Shown piece by piece: positions 48,245 to 59,921 of a DNA stretch of 64,000 bases. Where the stretch lies: NCBI GenBank assembly GCA_025201765.1, contig MU623347.1, positions 248,001 through 312,000 of the forward strand, in the 5' to 3' direction. The stretch is from Daldinia sp. FL1419. Taxonomy: Eukaryota > Ascomycota > Sordariomycetes > Xylariales > Hypoxylaceae. The notes under the pieces were generated by a model. It was not told the origin of the DNA. It ran no database searches and was given only the letters and a program-made list of their open reading frames with translations. Within the stretch, counting starts at the first letter, position 1; every line of letters starts with the position of its first letter. Position numbers and translations under genes: made by a program.

Positions 48245-48896
48245 CTATGTCCGATGTTGATGTTGATAATGGCTATATCCGCCGTTCGCATCGAAATCGT
48301 AGTAGTATGGTGGTAGATCTCGATACGGGAAATCGTCCCCTCCGCTGCTATTCGTCCTGCTGCTGCCGTAGTCGACTGTTTGATGTTGTTGGTACGGGCT
48401 CGACATCTCGTAGTATGGCGCTGTGTCGTCTTGCCTAGTGTCGTGGGCAAAGTTGAGATCGCTTTCGCCTTCGCCGTCGCCGCTGCATCCGCTACGTCTA
48501 CTCTCGGTTTCGTAACCTCTTGCTAGAACGTGAGTCATGCTAAGGCTTCCCCAGGGCAGACCAGAGAGGTCCATGCCATCGTCTGCTGCAATTTCCTCCG
48601 ACGAGGGGAGGCGATAACTGCTGGCTGCATGTTCTAGATCGCGCGATTCCCGCTCCGCCTTTTCTTTTTGCTCTTTAGCTTTCACTCCTATTCCGAGTTG
48701 TTAGTCTTGTCTATCTTGGCATGAAGAGTATTCGTTTGCATTGCATACGGAACTTTCGTTGAGCTAGTCGGTTTTGGATTCGCCTCCTCTCTTCGGGCTC
48801 TGTAACTTCAGTCCAGTCATCCGTCGAAGGCCTGCGTCTGGGCTTGGGCGACTTTTTGGGTGTTGATTCGGTTTTCTTGGATGGTCGTGAACTCAT
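48245..48896 (-). CDS. Small bZIP transcription factor with weak leucine zipper
   Basis: Two exons, 48749-48896 and 48245-48687, give 196 residues. The intron (GTATGC donor, CTAAC branch, AATAG acceptor) cuts the basic region at an Arg codon. The DNA-contact motif reads EERRRIQNRLAQRKFR, with Asn, Arg and spacing as in fungal AP-1/YAP-type factors. After it, heptad leucines are poor (KAKEQKEKAERESRDLEHA). The middle has GLPWGSLSMTHVLARG, seen in a filamentous-fungal bZIP subgroup, and the C-terminus is Tyr/Gln/Asp-rich, possibly an activation region. It stands alone, with 2.8 kb of noncoding DNA downstream and 4.1 kb upstream. Targets are unknown. Confidence 0.85.
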
Positions 48897-51800
48897 CTTA
48901 TCTCACTTATAAGCTCGTGCTGTTGCTTGGTTCTAGGCTACCACGCTTGTATAAGTTGCCGAGAGCTGGTCGTACTTATCGTGCCGTAATTAGTATGGCT
49001 GGTCTTAATACTTTGCTTATATTTGTGTATGAATGGTTGATATTATTAGAGTAAAGCAAGCGTGCTCGAATATTAATAAGAGAAGCTTGGCTAGGGAGGA
49101 AGAAGAATGCTGGAACCTTTTAGGACTCGCGTGTGCCGGAACCAGTCACATATAACTCCTGGGATATAGATAGGCAGAGGATATAAAACCCAAGCCAAGT
49201 GGCTACTAGATGTATACACACCTATACAAGGGTTTGGGGGCCGTTCTGGTGGTCGGTTGACGGAATGTAACTACGAAACCACGCGTAAGGCTGATGACAA
49301 GGGTACAATATCTCGCAGAGCTTTTGCCTACACGGGATGACGATGGAACCTTCATGGTACCTTTGGCGAAGTACGGGCTAGACTTGCGGGATGACCATTG
49401 AGGCTTATGGTGTCTGCCTATTATCCACTCGAGTCTCAGGACTAGATGGTGCACTACCTCCCTGATTGTGGACTACTTTTGGTGGCTACTTTGGTTGTGT
49501 GCAGTGCGCCGTGCGCAGCGTGCAGCGTGCAGCATGTAAAAGTGATGATAGCATGTACATACATAGCATGCAACTATCGGCGAGGTAACAATAGAGCAAC
49601 CTGGACTCAAGCCACTGCTGCAACCCAGGCAATGACGCGCAGTTTTGATAACTATGGCTAGGCAAGACTTTTTCCTGCACGCATACGCTAGCATTGCAGG
49701 ACAGGAAGGAAGACATCGCCAGGTATGAGGCCACTGATACGCTACTATGGTAAGAAGCTATCCTGAATGGAGGGTTGGTGGCATTGCACATCGTCTATCG
49801 CCACATGGAGCTATTGGATCGCCTGCATCTCGAACTAAGAAACCCTGAAAGCCGACATATCGGGAGCACAGGCCATAGCCGTCTATCCTAGCCGTCCTAA
49901 CTGAAGTAGGTAACTAGAGACAAGGTAGGCAAGGTAGTCATCCCAGTCTAAAGCCAGAGACGAGCCGTTGAAGCTAGTGATGTACACGGTCGTCAGGGAC
50001 AGAGCCACAAGTTAGCTAATCTCGACTTTCTAAAACGAAATACGATTCTCGCCTGGACCAATCATGGATCGGGCGTTCTTGGCGTTTGTGAACGCATCGC
50101 TGCTTATGTATATGCATCTATGGATGGCGGGGAATAGGTAAGACATGTGAGGTAGACTGTAGTGCGTGTAAGGTTGCTATGGTATGAATTGCGTCGCTAT
50201 GTAAGTGGCTAGATCCATCATTCCTCATATTTGCCGGCCGAACGGGGTGAAATCCGGCGACGACTTTGACAAATGTTGCCCGTTGGTCTTCGTTCTGTGG
50301 GGGGAGTAAAAAAAAGGAAAGAAAAAAGAAAAACAAAGAAAAGAGAAAAGAGAAAAACCGGACGGGGAACCCTGTATTGCGAAGACGACGTCGACGTTCC
50401 TTCGAAGGAGTTAAGCCAATAAAAATTCGGCGTTAGACGAAGATACCTAGAGGGGGGTTTTCGACGGATCGTAGAACCGTCTATCTATCAAAGGAGTCTG
50501 TGATAATCCTAGGATGGGATGGGATAGGGGCAGAGGGGTAGCGATGATTTACCTTCTCACCATGACCCATACCGCTTCCGTGTTATAATAGCTTTTGTTT
50601 TATGTAACTAAGGCACGTATGACGGGTCTCGTGACGCTTGCCGTATATAGATGGCAGTCAAATTCGAATAAGAGTGAATAAGAAAGCGGCCGACGTAAAG
50701 CTACCCAGAGCTTATCTCATTCTGTCAAGCCATGTTTCGGAGTCCACCGACTAGGTGCAAAGGTGACGGGCAAAGGTGACGGACAAAGGTGACGGATGCT
50801 GTAGATACTTGACACGGGTTCGGCTCGGTGGGTGGTATGTACAGTAGGTAGGTACATTATGAAGAAGGGTTTTTTTGATTTCCATAACTATTTCCAAGGA
50901 CTAATCCTCGTGCGGCTGAAATCCTTCGAGCCGAATTGTTGATACCTTGTGCTCTTTAAAGAGGCCGTGGGTCTTGTTTAAAAGGCAGATCAACTGCCGT
51001 ATTCGTACCGCTACAAGGAGATCAGTCAAGGTCCTAGGTCTCACAAAAGGGTACCAGATAGGGCAAAGATTAAAGCCACGAACTAGTTGCATACCCGCGG
51101 ACCCGTTCAAATTCAGGCCCAGACCAAACAGCTAAAGTTCCCCATCCCAGCAGTTTAAGGTGAGTGGGGGGTAATCCTTTACGGGACAGGGGTTTCTGAA
51201 ATGCGTAATTACTGAAAGGAGGGGATGGTGCTTAGGACCTGAATTCGTGAAGCTTGACGGTTCCTGGTACAATTTACTCGATTACTCTCTGGATCACCTA
51301 GAACCACCAAGACCATCTGGGACCATGGGACCACGAGACTCGATAGACTGTGTTCGGATGTGTTGTGTGTGGTCACACTGCATTCTGCGAGATGTCTGAA
51401 CCTTTTTGGGCGCCCCAGTCCTGGCCTGGCCTGGCAACACGGAACGCCACGCTTTTGCCCTTTCGACTTCTAGGATTTCCGTACACGACCGACAGACATC
51501 ATATCCTGGTCACTAGTCGCGAGCGACTACGCATGCCGCCAAAAGCGACACCGAGCAAGGACGGCAGAATGTGTATAATCATTCCTTTATCTGCAGCACG
51601 ATTATAATGGTAAGTCTGCCTTGCTAAGCGGTCCGATCCTTGATCGGGAAGCACTGTGTGTGTGCCTCGTGGAGACCTGCAGCTCAATGCAGGGTACATC
51701 GTGTATATTTACGGGGGGTATCGTCGATTAGCTAAGAATAGATCTTTAATAGTTAAATTGTCTCCGTTTGCGAATAGATGGAGCTTCCCGCTATGCGGGA

Positions 51801-52957
51801 AGCATGTCATAGTTAGTAGTATACTATAACTAGATACTTGACTTGCGGTGAGATGCTATGTAAATTTCTTTCGTCAGCAACCCGTACGTAGCAGTTCGTA
51901 ATGCTTAGTCCCTTCCAGAATTCCGGGGGTGCTATACTATCCATCGAGATGGAATATGAGCATCTCAAACCGTCCTGCAATATAAAGGGGCCAATGGTTA
52001 ATCAATACATTATATAAACAAGCGAGGTAAGCCATACCAGGCTGTCTACAAGACCAATCATGTATCGAGTCGATTCACCATACGCATGTGGTCAAGCTCC
52101 TTGGCATCTGTCTATGTTCTGCTCTGACATCCCGTACTAATGAGTCAGACGGTGAAGCACTTAGATGAATCTACGCCCTAGGCACGTATAGTAGTCGCCT
52201 GTTCTTAGTGCCATAGGCGATACCTCTAATCCCGAATCCATACTTTTCACACGGCCGCTAGGTACATGACAGGCCTGTCAGCTTTGGGTTATTACGGCAT
52301 GGGCAACGGTAATCAGGTTACGAGGAACGACGGCAAGAGTTCCCTTTCCTACCGTTGGACGCTACACCGCTTTGTTGCATACAAATCTCGATGATAATAA
52401 ACTATACGGGGTTTTTGTTGAGTGCCGGCGGTCCTTTATATTTGTTGCATAACTACTCGGTGTTGTAGGGCTGAATACGATCATGGGGTGAGATTCGAAA
52501 TAGAACTAACCGAAGACAACATGGAAGATGGTGTGCTATCGCCCGGCATCTCACTTGTAGTACCCGAAATGTCGGTGGCAGATCTGCCACCCAGCCCAAT
52601 GGTATCATGCGGCATCTTTGATGCATGTATCATCCTAACGACGTGGTTCGTTTCTGGTCACCGGAATATTAGCTCCCCGGGCCTGTTAGAACTTTAAAGG
52701 TCAATCTGAGATCAGACCGGGTTTTGAATGTTTCAAGCGGGTTGAATCAGCGATCAAGCCACACGACCATCGACGCAAACATATCCGCCTCGAATTTTGC
52801 CAAGGATCTCGGGATTGGTCTCCAACTTCTGAAAGGCCTTCAGAATACATGTTTTCCAGATCGATTGGTCTTGTATCTGGTGCCACTAGCTTCGGCAATT
52901 ATGGATTAAAGGTAAGGTAATGGGTGCTTAACCTTCAGGCGACGAGGCACAATACCC
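48897..52957. other. Gene-poor 4-kb region upstream of the bZIP gene
   Basis: No supported gene over 4.1 kb. Short ORFs (for example 51350-51607 and 52422-52697) show no family features. A 12-13 bp tandem repeat (GGTGACGGGCAAA type) lies at about 50757-50797. The half near 48.9-50 kb is probably bZIP promoter and leader; the half near 52 kb is downstream of RCY1. A noncoding RNA is possible but not shown. Confidence 0.5.
50757..50797. repeat. Short tandem repeat, unit GCAAAGGTGACGG
   Basis: Three copies of a 12-13 bp unit (CAAAGGTGACGG with a spacer base) are read directly. Confidence 0.85.
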
Positions 52958-55666
52958 CTACATAATTTGACACTCGAGTCCATACATCGCCCTCTCTACA
53001 TCTCTCTTAACCTGGTACCAGTCGGCCCTCCTTTCGGCAAACTCATATACTTCTTCGGCGCGGAATATGCCGCCGAATCGATCGCCGTCTGCTATAATAA
53101 TTGCCATTTCTTTGGCATGTTTGGCATCGATAAGGTATATCTGACTTAATTCTCGTAAGGCTCTGAAATATGCCAACAGATCCGGGTTCTTGAGCGTCCG
53201 GATATATTCGAAATACATATTCATATCTGCGATGAGTTTGATTGCGCCCTCAGTGCTGATACGTTGTCGTTTGATATGTTTGCATACAGCTGTGAATAAT
53301 CGCAGTCCGACCTCGCCGTTGAACACGTCTAACATGGTCTTCTCCGTGCTCCCTACTAACATCTTCGTGTGAGAGGCTACTAATTCGGTCACACGCTTTG
53401 CCGTTGTAGTCGGACCTATGTCGGGATCCTTGGATGCTCCAACCTCCTGCGGAGTGGGCGACGGATTAAAGTCGGTAGGTAGCTGTGTTGTAGCGCAGAG
53501 ATATTCAACTTCGTCCATCAACACATCGATGCCTTTGTTAAGACCTGCAGCAACGTTCTCGTCCAGCATTTGCTCGAATTTCTTTTTAGCCAGGCCCGCA
53601 GGGTCTAGAAAGTCGTTCCGGTCAGCGATTTTCGGCGCCGCAAGTTGCTGCTCATAGAACACATCAATCATTTGTGAAATAATATCACCAACATTGACCA
53701 ACTCGATAAACATAACGAGTGGCGCCACTCCGGTCTGGCTATGATCGCTTATCTCTCGAGGGTTATATCTGGAAAGATGCTCTACAGCTTTAGCAAATCC
53801 ATTTTTGACGTGTGTCTGGCCGAGTATCTTGACTAGAACAACGAACATCGCTTCGCATTGTTCCCGGGCTTCTTCACCCGCCTGGCCGCCTAGTGATACG
53901 AACTTCGCTGCCCTCCCAAGGCTTTCTTTTGCAGCATGCACTAGATCAAGAGCGACCTCAATACTGAAAAGGCTCCTTATACCTTCAAGTCGACTCGCCA
54001 TAAGTGCGGCCTTTGCCTTAAGTTCATCAGTAGGTGCTTCGGAAGGCAAAGGACTCGCGGTGCGTTCCGAAGCGCCACCGATCCCAGGAGTTTGAGGACG
54101 GGACGATGTAGGTGTACCGGTCACTGATGGCCGAAGTGTAGCACTATTAGTGGCTGAGGTCGGCGCCGTCTTGGTAGTCCCGAAAGGCAAAACTGTGACT
54201 GGCATCATAACGACTTTCTTAAATGAACTTAGGAAGTCATTTTTGTCGGCTTGTCGATTGAAATTGCTCATATAAAATGACTCGACGGTGGCCTCTTGCT
54301 CTGAGAGCTTTTGCTCCCAGTTTCTAACTTCGCGCTCGGCATATTTTTCTAAACTGTCCAACTCCTCTTGCAAATATAGATCCAAGTGTGGCTCAAACAC
54401 CCTCAGCGCTATTTCTTTTGCGTGATCATCCAAAGTTTTTTCTGAAGAGCCCTTTGGCGGGACAAGTAGTCGAACAAATTCCATGCATTGTTCGAACAAG
54501 CCGGATACCGCTTTGAGGTAGGACGGCATATACCGATCATGACATTCATCCAATAACGGAGTGACATATTCCATTATGATTTCTTCTCGGACTTTGTCCA
54601 CGAAGACCCAGAAGACGGTTGCCGGTTGAGGGAAGATGCGACCAATCAAATCGCCTTGCTCGTTCACCTTCTTGACAAGCGAATCGAAAAAGGCACGGGA
54701 GGGCTCGAGAGTGATGCTATCTTGAGGAGCTTGGTTGATACATTCAATCGGATTGCCTATGGCCCCGCGGTCGTTAAGGATCGGATGCTTGTGAATAAAA
54801 AGGTCCATGGCTGCGTTGCCACCGTTTAAGCTATGCAACACATGTGCGTATCTCTTCATCCTGCCATCGACGTCCCAGAATTCGTAGCCCTGTTCGAATT
54901 CTCTTAAGACTGCACTTTCAAAGAGAGTTGTCATGTTGATAAGTTTGGCCTCTCGCTGCATATAGCCCTCGGTCCAGTCACTTTTGCTGAAGGTCTGCAA
55001 GTTAGACAGCATCTGCGCTTGCCTCTCCGGATCTCGGAAGACTTTGAACACTATTGGCTCGGTGTGGTTTTTCGCTCGTACTAGATCGAAATAAAAGGGT
55101 GCCAGGGCACCGTAAACTTTGCCGTATTCCTGCCTTGCGTGGCCCCGTATACTCCTGACGTTCTTGAGTACGTCGAGTAGTGCATCCGGATCTTCGTAAG
55201 GCGATTTGGACTGTGTTTGGTTTAAGCTCAATGTCTCGAACCCATCAAGCTTCGATTCCTGGGGTTGTAGAGCTCTATCTTCTTGAGCTTTCCGGCGTTC
55301 CTCTTCCAGCGCAGCATCAAATATAGTAGTGCTAGCTTGCCTCCCAGCTATCGAATTTGGCCCACCATTGGGGTTTGGTCGCCCTATAGTGTCCCTTTTT
55401 CTCTTCATAGCTTCTTCAAATCTCTTCCTCGCCTCCAACTCGTTCCAGCACCCCATGCTCTTGAGTCTTGCTACCCATCTTGTATCATCGTATACCATCT
55501 CACGCATTCGGCTGGAGGTCCTTGCAAACCGGAGAAGGTCTGGTATCGGCAAGTAATCGAGTATAGAGACAATGATTTCTGTCGCTTAAGATCAATATCT
55601 AAACAGCTAGCGGAGAGAATAGGATCCATGCCTACCGGCAGGCAGGGCCGTTTTCGAATCTAACAT
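52958..55666 (-). CDS. RCY1: Recyclin-1, F-box protein with Sec10-like domain and CAAX end
   Basis: Two exons, 55636-55666 and 52958-55578, give 883 residues. The F-box is at the N-terminus: LPAEIIVSILDYLPIPDLL and RFARTSSRMREMVYDDTRWV (about 8-47). The rest is largely helical and resembles the exocyst Sec10 fold (for example VNEQGDLIGRIFPQPATVFW and SGLFEQCMEFVRLL). The last four residues are CQIM, a CAAX-type prenylation signal; yeast Rcy1 also ends in a CAAX box. Recyclin works in endocytic recycling to the plasma membrane, with Skp1. A Ser/Pro/Thr-rich linker interrupts the middle (about 480-525). It is head to head with the SMAP-domain gene. Confidence 0.92.
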
Positions 55667-56488
55667 GGATGTAGCTCGCAATGTACTCAAAATGCTCGCT
55701 CTAGGCGTCGCGCCATATTGCGACGCTCTTTTGAACGAAGACATTGTAGCTTGCCGTGTTGTAGTAGTAGGTCAACGGGGAATTAATAAGGTTGCACAAG
55801 GCTACATGAGGTAACCCCAATAAGAAATATAAGAAATATAAGAGTAAGTATGTAGTATCGGAGAAAAGAGCAGTTGAACTGCCATGGAAATTTCTAACGA
55901 AGCATATGTAAAAGTGGAAGTAGACACCTAGGTTAGGTAGGTAGGTAGGTAGGTAGGTAATTATATGTTGTTGGAATGTACGATGTAATTCCCAAGTGTG
56001 CTCTCCTTTATGGAACTTGGCGGTCACAACTATTATGTAGGTACCTACACTATGTGTATAGGGCGAACCCACCTTCTTTTTAGTTAGTTAACTCAACTTG
56101 GAACTTACTAGCATATCAAACCACTAGTTAGTTAAAGTCTTAGGTACTCGATTAGTTGCCACTACAGCAACCACACAGGTTAGGCAATTCCAAACCCCAG
56201 TGTATTGTATTATACTGTATTTAGGTACATCACTACACCGCCCTTTATCGGCAAGGTACTCCCCGCGGCAGAATTCTTCCAAATTCAAGAACTTTTTTCT
56301 CTGGGTCCGATCTGAATTGCAGCTAAGTAACCGGTTAACCTAGACCTTTTTATGATTCAGATTTCCAATACACAACTGGTTGAGCGGAGCTTTCAAAGTC
56401 CTATTCAGAGGCTCACTAGGTTATTTCGCAACATATACCTATTTAGATATCCCTTGTTCAACTACTTTATTGCATTCAATTTTTCAAA
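55667..56488. promoter_or_regulatory. Shared upstream region of RCY1 and the SMAP-domain gene
   Basis: 822 bp between divergent starts, with a TAGG tandem run at about 55929-55960 and GTAGGTACCTAC at about 56037-56048. No gene is seen. Confidence 0.45.
55929..55960. repeat. TAGG tetranucleotide repeat
   Basis: CCTAGGTTAGG followed by about six GTAG units, read directly in a divergent promoter. Confidence 0.9.
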
Positions 56489-57652
56489 ATGGAAGCTGCC
56501 GATCCGCCTCCCTGGGTGAAGCTTGACCCGGAGAAGCTTCGTCACGAAGCCGAAGCCAAGGGTAATGGCCTTATTATGACCCGCTAGGACATACTTTTCT
56601 AACATATTATAGAGGCTAAGCTAAAGAGACAACAAGAGCAGCGAGTCTTAAGAGCCGAATTCCGCAAAGAAAAGCGCCATGCGAAAGCTGAAGCTAAACA
56701 AGCGCGAAAGGCAAACGTCGCCCGTGCTGCTGAATGGAACGCCGATCGCAAAACCGCCGACAGGCTTAAGAAACTAGCCAACCAACCGCACAAACAAGAG
56801 AAGCGGCGTCTGCGCCTACGCCTGCGCGCTCAGAAGCTCGAGGCGCAAGCTATTAAGCTGATGGCGGAGGCGCAGAAAGCCAAGGCCCGTGCCGACTTTT
56901 TAGACGAGCAACGTGAGGTAAGATAACCGATTTACTGCCCGACTACGATGTACTAAATATGCGATTAGAAAGAAGAAGCCGAGAAGAATAAGGCGACTGG
57001 TGAGGTTGGGGAGATATCATCCGAGTCTGAGGACGAGGACTTTGTTCCCCTTGAAGACTCCAAGAAGGAAAAGAAGCACAAGAAGACGAAGGAAGAGAAG
57101 AAGGCCGAGAAGCGAAAGCGGAAGGAAGAGAAAGAAGCCGCCGGTGAATGCAGCGACTCGTCTGATGACGACGCCATGGGCGGCGTGGATCTGCCCAAGA
57201 AAACAACTAAGGAGGAAAAGAAAAAGAAGAAGAGAAAGGTAGAAAAGGCTGCTGAGGAGACCGAAGCCAAAGAGGTACCCAAAGATACTGAAGCGCGCAA
57301 GGAAAAGAAGGAAAAGAAGGAAAAGAAGGACAAGAAGAAGAAGGAGCGAAAGGAGAAGGAGCAAGTCGAGGAGTACGTGCCCGCCGTCGCAGTCGAAGCC
57401 GGAGGGAATACTAACGGGGGTGAGCAGTGGAACGCCCAAAGCCTAGGAGGTGACGATAAGAGAAAGGCGAAATTCCTCAGACTACTAGGTGCTAATAAAT
57501 CTAACGGTACAGCGGATGCAGGGAGTCATAACACATCATCCACGTCAAAGGCGTATATAGATCAAGTGCAGCACGACCTGGAACGTCAGTACGATATGGG
57601 AATGAAGATGAAAAACGAAGGCCAGGGGCAGAAGAGGGGTCTTGGAGCGTGA
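56489..57652 (+). CDS. Lysine/glutamate-rich protein with small-acidic-protein (SMAP) domain
   Basis: Three exons, 56489-56561, 56613-56917 and 56969-57652, give 353 residues. It starts MEAADPPPWVKLDPEKLRHE. A long charged coiled coil (about 25-125) and Lys-rich blocks (KKEKKHKKTKEEKK type) alternate with acidic Ser patches (SSESEDEDFVPLED, SDSSDDDAMG). The C-terminal box QWNAQSLGGDDKRKAKFLRL is the SMAP domain, shared with human SMAP1/C11orf58-type small acidic proteins. A nuclear or nucleolar location is likely from the composition. Function in fungi is unknown. It diverges from RCY1. Confidence 0.82.
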
Positions 57653-58243
57653 CCCCCCTCGTACTTAACATACGTGTATTCATACAAAATGGCGTTTTGA
57701 AAGGGCAAGGCTTATACCATCTGATTTGAGCTGTCTATGAGCGCTAGTCGGCCTAGCTACTCTCTTGGTCTCGGTTAAATTATTGATAACGCTTGTTCTA
57801 TGCATTTGAACACATTTCACAATGTGTATTAAACAGGACTTCATCACATGTGATGATTACCCGGTCCCGAAAGCTCTCGATACGTAGGACCGAGGCTTTT
57901 TGTACTTACTTGGACTAATTATTATCGAGTTCGATAAACGTTGTATATAGATTCGGTAATGCGTCTAAAATAAAAATAACTCCCTTGAAAACACGGGTTC
58001 TGTTCTTGTAGAGCCAACGCTCAGGTATCATATCGATCTCCTAGACTATACACGTATACCCCTTGGAAGGTTCCCCTTTTCAAGCGTTTCCCAGCTAGCC
58101 CTCCGTAGCTTGCAATCGGACATCTCCGTCCTACACGGATCCTGCTAAATCATCCCCAAAAGAGCGCCTCTCCCTAACTACACGCTACCCTAATAGGTAG
58201 CCGCAGTGTATATATAAATAAGCACTTTTCGTAACGGTGTCGT
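57653..58243. other. Convergent 3' region between the SMAP-domain gene and YSY6
   Basis: 591 bp without a supported gene or repeat. Confidence 0.5.
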
Positions 58244-58588
58244 TCATCGGAAGAAGATGCGCGAGATCAGCTCGAATATCAAACCGCCGAAGACGATGAA
58301 GCCGAGGATACCTGGACAAGAACACTGTTAGCGGCCGCTCGTGCAACTCGGCGTATAGGAGGCTAGGAGGATTTAGCTTACCGAGCCAGATGGGCGAGAT
58401 GGGCGACTTTTGTGCGCCCTTGCTGCTCTTCTTGATCTCGGTTTCCGACTTTCCGCGGCGGGCTTCTTGGTCCTTGACGAACTTGGCATTTCGCCTTCGC
58501 TGCTCGAGGGTTTGGGCCTGCAAGACATGTGTTAGTAGGGGGTCCGGTGCTGTGTCGGGGAGGCTGCGTCGCGCCGGGAACATACCAT
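58244..58588 (-). CDS. YSY6: Stress-associated ER protein, YSY6/RAMP4
   Basis: Exons 58586-58588 (ATG only), 58382-58517 and 58244-58311 give 68 residues, the usual size (yeast Ysy6 is 65). It begins MAQTLEQRRRNAKFVKDQEA, continues RGKSETEIKKSSKGAQKSPI and ends with a tail anchor (IWLGILGFIVFGGLIFELIS), the RAMP4/SERP1 architecture. The protein sits at the ER translocon and stabilises membrane proteins under stress. The first intron (58518-58585, GTATGT donor) begins right after the start codon. If it is retained, an ATG inside it is in frame and would add 22 residues in place of the first Met. Confidence 0.9.
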
Positions 58589-59438
58589 TGTATGTGCTGT
58601 ATATAATAAAAGGGGGGAGGGAGAAAAAAGAAAGAAAGGTCGCTCGAGCTGTTTGCTAAAGGAGTAGAAAGTTGGCGCGAATTCGACAATTGGAACGGAC
58701 CCCGAGGAAACGGTATGGAATGGGATGATACGATATGGTATTGGTGTATCGTCAATTGAATTGCATACAAAGAAGTATGAAATAATGCTACAATTAATAT
58801 AATCTTCAAGATTCAAGACCGGACCCCGTACTAGCGCTCGAGTTTATATATATATAGGTAGGTACCTAAATTAAAGTAGTAGGCAACAAGAAAGCGATAG
58901 TCTTCTAAGTTGGTGGAATCTGAGAACAGATTGTTCAAACTCTCGGGAAGTTGGAGATGTATTCACTTTCCCGTATGGACATGGTGTCTGCAAGTAACCT
59001 CCCTTTATCGATAATGGAATAGCTCCGTTTGAATCAAAAAAATTAAGGGACCTACCCTTTTCGATACGAGCCCCGGCACGCTACTTAGGTAGGAGGTAGT
59101 TATAGGAGGTACCTTCCAACCTAACTTACCCCAACGGGTCTAGAGTTAGATTTTCCCCGGTGGATCAGCGAGCAGCCTCACCAGACAGACAGGAGAGCCA
59201 AAAACAAGGTTCCGTCATTTAAGGCTCAAGCCACTACTGGTGGGGTAACCGCTATGTACTTTGAAGAAGCTTCCAATGGAGCTTCCATCATCTCTTTGAC
59301 GAAACTCAGCTTAAGCTTTAACTACCTAACTAGTAACCAGACGTAGTGAAACTTGCGCAACAACATCCTACTCACTTATACAGTGCAGTCTATAGTCCAT
59401 AATTAGCCCCTATAAAACCCCCAAAAGATCTAGCCACA
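58589..59438. promoter_or_regulatory. Shared upstream region of YSY6 and the downstream small membrane-protein gene
   Basis: 850 bp between divergent starts. TAGGTAGGTACCTA lies at about 58856-58869 and related words at 59083-59112. TATAAAA at about 59411-59417 is a plausible TATA box 22 bp before the next start codon, although that is close for a long leader. Confidence 0.45.
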
Positions 59439-59921
59439 ATGTTCTCTCGAACGGCAAGGCACCTTGCGCCTCTACGCCCCTTAACAATGCGCCAACCTGT
59501 CTCCCTCCAACAGCTTCAGCGCCCTTTAGCACGGTTCTCCACGTCCTCACCAAGAGGACAAGAAGCCCGGTCCCCAAATGTCAGCAGTCCTCTCACATCC
59601 CCTCTCCGCCTAGGAGCGTTCATCTAGAAGCATGTCTTCTATAGCGAAAAGGCGCTCAGTAACTCACATCTTCCAGGCGCAATTCTACAAGACCTTCGGC
59701 CGACCCATCGCAAAGGTCTTCCTGCTCGCCATCTTCACTTACCAGATAGCGTACTACTTCTGGGTACGCCTGGAACAAGATGAGACCCGCACCGAAATAC
59801 GAGGCACGCCGCGCTTTATCCCTACCCGCGAACCCAGAGAGCTAACGTGAACAAATTCGCAGCGACTATTTCCGACCTCGAAGCCAGGATAGAACAGCTC
59901 GAGAAGGCGCGCAATAAGTAG
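59439..59921 (+). CDS. Small membrane coiled-coil protein, probably mitochondrial, unknown function
   Basis: The best model is 59439-59579, 59677-59803 and 59863-59921, giving 108 residues. Exon 1 is a clear mitochondrial presequence (MFSRTARHLAPLRPLTMRQP and RPLARFSTSS). Exon 2 has FYKTFGRPIAKVFLLAIFTY and a membrane span, then WVRLEQDETRTEIR. Exon 3 adds a coiled coil (ATISDLEARIEQLEKARNK). The first intron uses GTCAGC (59580) and TTCCAG; a longer exon 1 to 59615 with a GC donor also keeps the frame. The second intron (59804-59862) has a strong CTAAC branch and GCAG acceptor but only a GC donor (GCACGC). It resembles small fungal inner-membrane proteins with DUF names; I cannot assign a role. 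Confidence 0.65.

Noticed and set aside
48064..48450. Minus-strand frame overlapping the bZIP 3' part
   Set aside because: It is a shadow in another frame; the bZIP frame continues from the basic region with a well-defined intron.
52422..52697. 91-codon open frame downstream of RCY1
   Set aside because: No recognisable family, no clear promoter or splice signals; length is expected by chance in 4 kb.
59616..59676. GC donor for intron 1 of the small mitochondrial-type gene
   Set aside because: A GT donor at 59580 also keeps the frame, so the non-canonical site is not required; kept only as an alternative.
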